Source: Granulosicoccus sp045106195
Lineage (GTDB): Bacteria > Pseudomonadota > Gammaproteobacteria > Granulosicoccales > Granulosicoccaceae
Direction: 5' to 3'
Length of the DNA stretch: 64,000 bases
NCBI GenBank assembly: GCA_045106195.1
Contig: JBGCEH010000009.1
Span: 310,001-374,000, forward strand
Shown: one piece after another, positions 9,303-16,249 of the stretch
How positions within the stretch are numbered: position 1 is the stretch's first letter
How the letters are laid out: every line of letters begins with the position of its first letter
Position numbers and translations under genes: made by a program
The notes under the pieces: model-generated
Told to the model about the DNA's origin: nothing
The model's database searches: none
What the model saw: the letters and a program-made list of their open reading frames with translations, nothing else

Positions 9303-11360
9303 TTAGTAATTCAACGTTGCGTTAAAAAAGAAATAGCCCGCCGTTTCATCGGGAAACAGGTCGTCAAATCCAGCGCTTGGTAACAAGGTGGCATATGAGC
9401 CTCGCAAAACAATGTTCTGTGATGTCAGCGGACGGTAGGTTAGTGATACAGAGGCATCCAATCCAATATCCTTATCAATGTCGGGTTGGTTTCGAGCCGC
9501 CTCCAAAACCTCAGTCTTGTCGAAGAACAAACTGTTCACACTGACGCTCAACCTCAGGGAAGGCATCAGATCCATGTCAGCACCAACCCCTAACAGCACC
9601 AGTCCCGGGTTAGTGAAATTACTTTGCCCCTCTTCCTTGGAGGAGCGCAGGGAGTTCAGCAGCGAATTCCGACCTGAGATCGTTACGCGGCCACCGCCTA
9701 TAAGCGGCACTGCCTGCCTGTTCCAGTAACTGGTATCTGTTCCCGCAAAAATCGGATTTTCGAAAACAGCATCAAACCCGGTTGCTACATCATCAAAGGG
9801 ATCGCTATCGCCACTGGCATAGATAAAGGACACTCTGGGTCTGAACCAGTCAAAGTCCATTGATAGTTCACTGGCATGAAAAAACGCAGATATATCGACC
9901 GGATCAGTAACGAACACGCCTCGGGTTTCACTACCAATTGCAAAATAGTTGGATGTAGTGACGTTCAAGCGACCAAAATGCCCATCACCGCTATAACCCA
10001 GATACAACACATCATAGTTACGGGGTGCTTCAAATCCGAGTGAGGCAGGACGTTCAATAAACTCGTTCTCGTTGTAGTGGAACTCGTCTTCGGTATTGCG
10101 GTTATACAGCACAGACGCCTGAGAGATAAAGCCTAATACCGGCCAATCCTGTCGATAGAGGTTAGCTACAAAGACGTCATCGTTTCGCAAACCTCTTCCC
10201 AGGTCATTAAGGCCGCTGTTGGTGTCCTTTTCAATGCGGCGAAACCAGGCCAGATTGTACTGCCACTTGTTATTGTCTCTAATACCGAACAGACGAACGC
10301 CGAACTGGTTGTCCTGAAAAAGAAATCCACGAAAATCGTTATTGAACGGCTGAATACCTATTCGAAGACTATCAAAATCGTACCTGTCAGAAACATTCCT
10401 CAGGTGTTTGTCATAGAAAGCAGCCTGAATACCCAACTGGGAGTCCGTTCGGGTTTCTCCGTCTCTTGGGTCAGCGTTAACGCCCTGAATCTCTTCAAGA
10501 ATAGCGTGATTGATGTTAAATGCCGCCGTTAACCTGAATTCATGATCCGGTGGACGAAACACGGTATCGCCTTTGTAGTAGACAAATTCGACGGCGACAT
10601 TCTGCACAGCCAGAGTTTGCTCCTGACCACCGAACACATCTATCTCCCCAGCTGTGAGTGTCGATGAACTTCCTACAGGTGTCGGAACATCACGCAATTC
10701 CACAATTGAATCGGAGATAACCGCCACATTGTAGAACCATTCATTGCCAACAGGTCGATCAGCTTTCAACGGGTTGCGATTGTATGGATCCCACAATGAC
10801 TCCTTGTAACCCAGCTCATCAACAATGACCCAACGATCGGGGATCGGAATCGATGTTTGGAAGTCAGCCAATGAGGGCTTGGGAATGGGCGACACTGGAT
10901 TTTTCAACCGCTGTCCCCTGGGACTCACCGCCCCTGGGCGATCTTCGTTTGCAGGTGTGCCTCTACGCCCGGGTAATGTAAACAACTGCGCCTCTGGCGC
11001 GGCAGGCTGCTGCGTACTTTGATTGTTCGCAGGAACGTCAGGTGACGCAGATTGGTCGTTGCCTTGATTGGGTGCAGGAGCATCCACAGTTGCTGGAGCT
11101 TCCGGAACATTCTCATCACTCTGCTGAACGGGTGCCGTTGTCGGCTCAACCGGTGCAGCTTCGGAACCGGGACACTCTATCGGCCTGAAACCCGGCCGGC
11201 GACGAGTAACGATTCGACCGCGATCATCAACATAGCAAGATTGCGCTGATGCAACGCCCGGTAGCATCGCCAGAGTCGGGATCGTCAGATACAGCGTACC
11301 AAAAGCTGTCACTGACAAGACGGAACTGACAAAGGTAAGTCTGCCGTTGAATTTATTCAC
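9303..11360 (-). CDS. Outer-membrane beta-barrel protein of the cytochrome operon
   Basis: The product has 685 residues and a GTG start preceded by GAGG. A signal peptide ends near residue 40. A Pro/Ala/Gln-rich linker (about 65-160) follows, and then some 450 residues of alternating polar and hydrophobic strands rich in Tyr, Phe and Asn with acidic turns. The chain ends in an aromatic residue (FFFNATLNY), as outer-membrane barrels do. I recognise no specific porin family, and the N-terminal CxxC seen in MtrB is missing, though two Cys (near 42 and 64) flank the mature N-terminus. Its place directly before the decahaem gene suggests the barrel of a porin-cytochrome conduit, by analogy with MtrAB(C). 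Confidence 0.75.
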   Translation of the reverse strand: MNKFNGRLTFVSSVLSVTAFGTLYLTIPTLAMLPGVASAQSCYVDDRGRIVTRRRPGFRPIECPGSEAAPVEPTTAPVQQSDENVPEAPATVDAPAPNQGNDQSASPDVPANNQSTQQPAAPEAQLFTLPGRRGTPANEDRPGAVSPRGQRLKNPVSPIPKPSLADFQTSIPIPDRWVIVDELGYKESLWDPYNRNPLKADRPVGNEWFYNVAVISDSIVELRDVPTPVGSSSTLTAGEIDVFGGQEQTLAVQNVAVEFVYYKGDTVFRPPDHEFRLTAAFNINHAILEEIQGVNADPRDGETRTDSQLGIQAAFYDKHLRNVSDRYDFDSLRIGIQPFNNDFRGFLFQDNQFGVRLFGIRDNNKWQYNLAWFRRIEKDTNSGLNDLGRGLRNDDVFVANLYRQDWPVLGFISQASVLYNRNTEDEFHYNENEFIERPASLGFEAPRNYDVLYLGYSGDGHFGRLNVTTSNYFAIGSETRGVFVTDPVDISAFFHASELSMDFDWFRPRVSFIYASGDSDPFDDVATGFDAVFENPIFAGTDTSYWNRQAVPLIGGGRVTISGRNSLLNSLRSSKEEGQSNFTNPGLVLLGVGADMDLMPSLRLSVSVNSLFFDKTEVLEAARNQPDIDKDIGLDASVSLTYRPLTSQNIVLRGSYATLLPSAGFDDLFPDETAGYFFFNATLNY

Positions 11361-11393
11361 AGTGTTGTACCTCGAACGAGGATTTCCATGCTT

Positions 11394-13616
11394 TTAGAGG
11401 CCATCACAGACGTTGTCCTCCGTTGAATTGATGAACGGCGACTGTGGGCATTGCACGTAGCGCAGCCTCACTCCCTGTGGTGTTAACTGATCTGCACGCA
11501 TCTCCATAGGAGCGTTGCCGAAACCACCAACTTCGAGACCAGCATTGTGCACGCCAAGAAAAGCAATCATGTCATCCTGATCTACACCGTCACCGGAAAT
11601 ACCAATGGCCCCGACCAGTGTATTACCCCGGTATATGGGAACGCTTCCCGGGAAAATCTGTAAACCATTGGCGAGGCGAGAATCGGCAACTTCACTAACA
11701 GGTGGTCTGTTGAGCGTGGCCAGACCTTTACCTGCACAACCGCCCGCAAATGGCGGCCTGGGTACTTGAGAGTCCGTCAGAGGGGGAACTGTGGAAACGC
11801 CATCATCCGAGTTGCCTGCCGCGAACAATACGCCTGTGAGTATTGCGTTGTACGAGACATCAAGTTGCAAACCTGTGGAGAAAACACTCCACTCACCCTC
11901 GGGCTTGCTAAATGGTCCTGGATCGGCACCGTTAATGCCGTCTGGAAAGAATGGTCGCGATAAATTTCCACCCGCTCTGTCAGAAAAGGCAAACGCGCCA
12001 TCAGTCAGTGCGGTCGGGGAAATAAACGCCTGTACATCAGTAACATAATCGGTGATGTCTGACGTAACCAGTCGCGGAAGACCACGGATAGTACCCGGCT
12101 GTACATAAGTGACCAATGGAAAATTATTCGATGGCTCGAAAGCAACTGGATCGGTCAGCGTTGGAGTTTCAAAGTAAGCCGCTGCATCAGGACTGGAAAA
12201 AAATGCCGCAGTGCGAGCTTTTTGCAATGATACGTCAGCACCGAACACAGGAGCATCTCGACCTCTTATAACACCAAGCACCTCCCCTCGGGTATCGACA
12301 ACAGAGATCGTAACCCTCGCAGGTGTACCGAGTGGGCGTCTGATTTGTGCACGTGCGCGATTTGCAATAGCAAGAGCATTAGTCAGGATCGATGTGACAT
12401 CCGTTGCGCTAAGACGCTGTTCAGCAGTAAGCGTGGAATCCGCACTGTCTACGGGGGGAAATCGTGGTTGATTGTTCTGATCAACGAAAATAAAAGCATC
12501 CAGAGATTCATCGAATGCCTCTCCCGCAGATGTTCCATCCGCTGCACGTATTCCTGATTCGGGTTGCCCGAAGACTGTGCCTGCTTTGACAGCTCCGTTA
12601 GTAAACCCTCGCACGGCGACAAGGCTTCCGACGCTTGCATCAATGGTTGATAGAGCCGGGGCTTGCGCAGGGTTCGTTATGAGATTGTCGAAGTCAGCGT
12701 CCGAATAGCGAAAGACTTTGCCCTCTACCGTTACGCGATCACGTCGATCCAGCGGTGCGCCAAAACCGAAGGTACCAGCAATCGCTATGGTTTCATCTAT
12801 GTCGTTGTCAAGGTCTGCGATGAATTTGTCGATCCCGTAAACGCTGTCTGCCATAACACCTACGCCACCAACCAGAGCACCATTCTTGTAAAGAGGCAGC
12901 CCCCCGGGGTCTGCGGCTAGTCCAAGCGGTGACGCTCTGGGGCCCACGGCGAATTGGCCGGTAGCGGTAAACTGATCCTGCTGGAAAGGCGTGAAGTCAG
13001 AACATCCCAATTGACTGAACTGAACGCCAAACAAGGGACCTCCCGGCTGGAAATCCTCACCCGGGTTGAAGTTCTCTTGCACAATCTGATTAGCGGTGCG
13101 ACTGGTGAAAGCCATTCCTTCTGTTGACAGGTACGCGCCGGTAATCGCTTTGGTAACCGCTGCCAGATGATCCAGGTTGACTTCAGCCAATGCACCACCA
13201 CCAGAATCATCTGCCTCAGGAAGTTTTATTCCTTCAAGCCCACCTGTGATCGCGTAGCTCTGATCTAACGCGGCATCGATAATGCCATCCGCATCAGTGA
13301 AGTCTGTTGAGAGAACAACAAATCGCTCGCGCCTGTCTCCCATCCGGTAGACGCCTAGAACGTTACCGACTCTGTCGACGACACCGATAGTCGCATTCAC
13401 ATTGCGTGCACGCGCCTCCTGCACAGCTTGCGCAATGATTTGCTCAACATTGGCAACGGTGAGAAACTCGCCTGATTCGAAGCAACTACCATCGCAACCG
13501 ACGGTTGGATCTGCTCCACTAGGATCGCCGGACGGTGTCCCGTCTTCGCAACTACTGACAACTATGGTTAGTGACATCACTATGGATGTAACCAACAGCC
13601 TACGCAGCGCAACCAT
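11394..13616 (-). CDS. Lipoprotein with two HbpS/GlcG-like (DUF336) domains
   Basis: A lipoprotein signal (LTIVVSSC) is followed by a first HbpS/GlcG-like domain (FLTVANVEQIIAQAV, IGVVDRVGNVLGV, AAVTKAITGAYLSTEGMAF). After a linker comes a second (LSATDVTSILTNALAIA, ISVVDTRGEVLGVIRG). Each ends in a stretch resembling the family's LVGGVGVMAD and LVGAIGISGD blocks. HbpS binds haem and senses redox stress in Streptomyces; other members are uncharacterised. An ATG at 13643 overlaps the upstream stop (ATGA), while the ATG at 13616 has an AAGGAG site and gives a normal signal length; I use the latter. As an anchored protein among cytochromes, it could store haem or bind a substrate. The function is not established. 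Confidence 0.78.
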   Translation of the reverse strand: MVALRRLLVTSIVMSLTIVVSSCEDGTPSGDPSGADPTVGCDGSCFESGEFLTVANVEQIIAQAVQEARARNVNATIGVVDRVGNVLGVYRMGDRRERFVVLSTDFTDADGIIDAALDQSYAITGGLEGIKLPEADDSGGGALAEVNLDHLAAVTKAITGAYLSTEGMAFTSRTANQIVQENFNPGEDFQPGGPLFGVQFSQLGCSDFTPFQQDQFTATGQFAVGPRASPLGLAADPGGLPLYKNGALVGGVGVMADSVYGIDKFIADLDNDIDETIAIAGTFGFGAPLDRRDRVTVEGKVFRYSDADFDNLITNPAQAPALSTIDASVGSLVAVRGFTNGAVKAGTVFGQPESGIRAADGTSAGEAFDESLDAFIFVDQNNQPRFPPVDSADSTLTAEQRLSATDVTSILTNALAIANRARAQIRRPLGTPARVTISVVDTRGEVLGVIRGRDAPVFGADVSLQKARTAAFFSSPDAAAYFETPTLTDPVAFEPSNNFPLVTYVQPGTIRGLPRLVTSDITDYVTDVQAFISPTALTDGAFAFSDRAGGNLSRPFFPDGINGADPGPFSKPEGEWSVFSTGLQLDVSYNAILTGVLFAAGNSDDGVSTVPPLTDSQVPRPPFAGGCAGKGLATLNRPPVSEVADSRLANGLQIFPGSVPIYRGNTLVGAIGISGDGVDQDDMIAFLGVHNAGLEVGGFGNAPMEMRADQLTPQGVRLRYVQCPQSPFINSTEDNVCDGL

Positions 13617-13639
13617 AAGCAGATTCTCTCCTTCTCTGG

Positions 13640-15349
13640 TCATAATGCCCGATGATACGCGTGACAGTCAATACAACCCAAGGGGACGTTTAGTTTACGT
13701 TCCGGGCCGTTATGACAAGTCGTGCAGTTATCAATTGTGGGAATGAGTACATCTGAACTTGTTGAGGAAGTCGGTGCCTCGTGACAGTACACGCAAGAGT
13801 CGTCTCCCGTGTAGGTATCAACGCTACCTGGCTCCACCAGAACCCCGTGAGCCAGGTGATCAAAACTGGAATTGGCCAGATAGTCTCCGTTTAATTTGAC
13901 GACAGCCACCTGATATCGATCCAGTACGTCACCGCCAGCGTCATTGACCGTGTGGCATGTAACACAACCGGTCGTTGTAAATTGCTGTTTTATCTTGCGT
14001 GCCGCAAGCTCTCGAGCACACTCATACGCATTACCCGAGCATTCTTCATCCTGACTGTCAGATCTATCAAGGACTCTTCGACGATCTCTTACCCCGGTGG
14101 ATTCGACCTTGTCCGGGTTACCGAACTTACGCAAGTAGAAGCCTTCAATGGCCGCGACAGTCACATCGGGAAGGCCATGTGGCATACGATTGCGCGGATC
14201 CAGATCCAACTCATGACAACCTGAGTTGGCACAGTTCTGCTCGAATTGAATCTCTTCGAAATGTTCGCCATCAACACTGGCTTCGTGGCAATGACCACAG
14301 GTGAGTTCACTATCCCCATTCAGCATGACCTTGCTGGAATCGTAGTGCACTTCATGGTCGAATTTTAGCTGAGAATTTTCTACCGCCCCTTCCAGTGGTT
14401 CGCGATGTACCTCCCATTCATCCGTCACGTCATACGATCCGCCCTCTGGCGGCTTCAACAGACTGACCTGAAACGCTGAATGCGTACCGACCCCAAAACC
14501 TTCAACACGCGCCAGCGTCGATGACTCAGTCTTCAGATCATGTGGTGCATGACAATCAACGCAAAGAGTGTTACTGGTAATAATCAAACTCGATACTGGC
14601 TCGTTGTGTTCCCGATGACAACCGGCACAAGTACCATTCATCTCTATGGGTAGGTGTTCGTTTGCTGCAACAGCAATGATATGGTCTGGCGTATCGTCAT
14701 GACAATTCTGGCAGGACTCGTTAGTCACTCTCTGAAACAGTTTCACATGACAACTGTTACAACTCTCATCCAATGAAGCGTGTGCCTCGTGCAGAGGACC
14801 GCTGGTCCATATTGTATCGCTGATTGGCCAGGAGAGACTCGCCACTTCCATGTTGCTGTCCGACTTGGACAGATAGTGGTAGGCCAACGGTATGACCACC
14901 GCTATGGCCAGCACGGTCAACGTCAAAACCCAACCGAAAAGCCTTGGCGCCAGTCTGGTTTGCGATAAATCCGTTCTGTATGCCTGTTCGTATAGCACCT
15001 GCTCGCTGGTGCTAGTCTTGCTGACGATTAGAGCAACATCGAATCCTTCGGGAGCCGTCGCCACCTCTATCTTGTTACCACCGAATTCGATGATATCACC
15101 CGCGACGAGATCGAATTTATCACCCTCAGTACCATTGACTGATACAAAGGATCCGCGTCGGCAGACTATTCTCGCTCCATTTCCGCTTTTTACAAGCTCA
15201 GCATGGTTCGGGAACATGCCTGCACCCACCAGTTGCAGTTCCTGATCAGGAGCGCTTCCGATACGCAGTGTCTTGATATCCAACGCAACATCAGTGAATA
15301 TCGCATCAACGCTATTGGCACCGCTGGTTTGTCGTATCAGAATTTCCAT
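13640..15349 (-). CDS. FHA domain - transmembrane helix - decahaem cytochrome c fusion
   Basis: This 569-residue protein has a cytoplasmic FHA-like fold (about 5-100), a connector, one transmembrane helix (about 137-160, WVLTLTVLAIAVVIPLAY) and a periplasmic region with ten haem motifs. Nine are CxxCH, at about 197, 213, 241, 263, 351, 462, 519, 542 and 559; one is C-x4-CH (CANSGCH) at 373. The FHA part is degenerate: IGSAPDQ replaces the usual Gly-Arg and PNHAEL replaces Ser-Arg-x-His, so phosphothreonine binding is doubtful. The topology links cytoplasmic signalling to a periplasmic electron wire. It follows the cytochrome b-like gene by 15 bp and would be its natural electron partner. I know of no characterised protein with this architecture. 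Confidence 0.92.
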   Translation of the reverse strand: MEILIRQTSGANSVDAIFTDVALDIKTLRIGSAPDQELQLVGAGMFPNHAELVKSGNGARIVCRRGSFVSVNGTEGDKFDLVAGDIIEFGGNKIEVATAPEGFDVALIVSKTSTSEQVLYEQAYRTDLSQTRLAPRLFGWVLTLTVLAIAVVIPLAYHYLSKSDSNMEVASLSWPISDTIWTSGPLHEAHASLDESCNSCHVKLFQRVTNESCQNCHDDTPDHIIAVAANEHLPIEMNGTCAGCHREHNEPVSSLIITSNTLCVDCHAPHDLKTESSTLARVEGFGVGTHSAFQVSLLKPPEGGSYDVTDEWEVHREPLEGAVENSQLKFDHEVHYDSSKVMLNGDSELTCGHCHEASVDGEHFEEIQFEQNCANSGCHELDLDPRNRMPHGLPDVTVAAIEGFYLRKFGNPDKVESTGVRDRRRVLDRSDSQDEECSGNAYECARELAARKIKQQFTTTGCVTCHTVNDAGGDVLDRYQVAVVKLNGDYLANSSFDHLAHGVLVEPGSVDTYTGDDSCVYCHEAPTSSTSSDVLIPTIDNCTTCHNGPERKLNVPLGCIDCHAYHRAL

Positions 15350-15364
15350 TTAATCGAAAAACGC

Positions 15365-16249
15365 CTACCAGTACAAAAAGGTGGAAACAATGTGCGCAAT
15401 TAACGACACGATCAGCGCTACTGTTAGTGGTATGTGAAGGTACAACCACACTTTCAACAAACCTTGCAGTTGAATATCCCGAACGATGCGGCGAATGACT
15501 GCCTGTCGTCGTCCCATGATGGACATGAGATTGCTGAGCGGTTGAACTTCGGATTGTCGTTGGGCATCAGGAATGCGTGCAGCGATCATGGCAAGCACTC
15601 TCGCCTGATCAGCATTTTCTACAATTTTTGGTTTGCCGTCGGAAAGCACACTCATTTTTGAGTAATCAGAACGCAGTAACTGAGCAAGAACACCACCGCC
15701 AATGTTGGTGCGTTCAATTGCGCTGGTGGCTCCAGCAGCAATTTCGCTTGTACAAAGCTCGGCGGCGGCTCGCCCTTCCAAGTCCAGGTTGTGCAGTTCC
15801 TCAAACAATGCTTCGCGCGATCGACCACCGCGATTTTGCAATGATTTGCCAGGTATTGACATGTAGTAGTAGATACCGAAAAAACCACTGATGACAACTG
15901 TACACATCAGGACGTAGGCGAGAGTATGAATGTTCCAACCCAGCTGACCGGCGCTATGCAGCGTGCCAATCACAATGACCGATGCCCCCAGATAGACATG
16001 TGCTGATGTCCAGCCGGCAACTGAACCAACCGTGGACCGGTAACGACGTTTGCGCACACCAAGCAACGACAACCAGAGAATCAGTAGCGCCCCCAAGGTA
16101 CCTGTAGTATATCCCTGCCACGTGCCTCCGTTGGCAGGCTGTTCACCACCTGATTGACTGAGGTAAATACCAATGCAGATGGCAATCAGTGCAATCGACA
16201 CCCATAGATATCGGGCGGCTCGATATTCAAGAATTCCCGTGTGCATCAT
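15365..16249 (-). CDS. Membrane di-haem cytochrome b-like protein
   Basis: This 294-residue integral membrane protein has hydrophobic helices near 15-30, 48-65, 80-100, 108-130 and 270-292, and a soluble loop of about 130 residues before the last helix. His84 and His98 lie in one helix, and His272 and His286 in another. Both pairs have 13 residues between them, as in di-haem cytochrome b proteins, where two helices supply bis-His ligands to stacked haems. The start overlaps the stop of the FAD/Fe-S gene (ATGA), so the two are probably translationally coupled. The likely role is to move electrons across the inner membrane between the cytoplasmic oxidoreductase and the decahaem protein encoded next. 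No family name is claimed. Confidence 0.72.
   Translation of the reverse strand: MMHTGILEYRAARYLWVSIALIAICIGIYLSQSGGEQPANGGTWQGYTTGTLGALLILWLSLLGVRKRRYRSTVGSVAGWTSAHVYLGASVIVIGTLHSAGQLGWNIHTLAYVLMCTVVISGFFGIYYYMSIPGKSLQNRGGRSREALFEELHNLDLEGRAAAELCTSEIAAGATSAIERTNIGGGVLAQLLRSDYSKMSVLSDGKPKIVENADQARVLAMIAARIPDAQRQSEVQPLSNLMSIMGRRQAVIRRIVRDIQLQGLLKVWLYLHIPLTVALIVSLIAHIVSTFLYW

Noticed and set aside
12917..13210. 97-codon minus-strand frame inside the HbpS-like lipoprotein gene
   Set aside because: Alternative-frame shadow; the lipoprotein frame carries the domain motifs.
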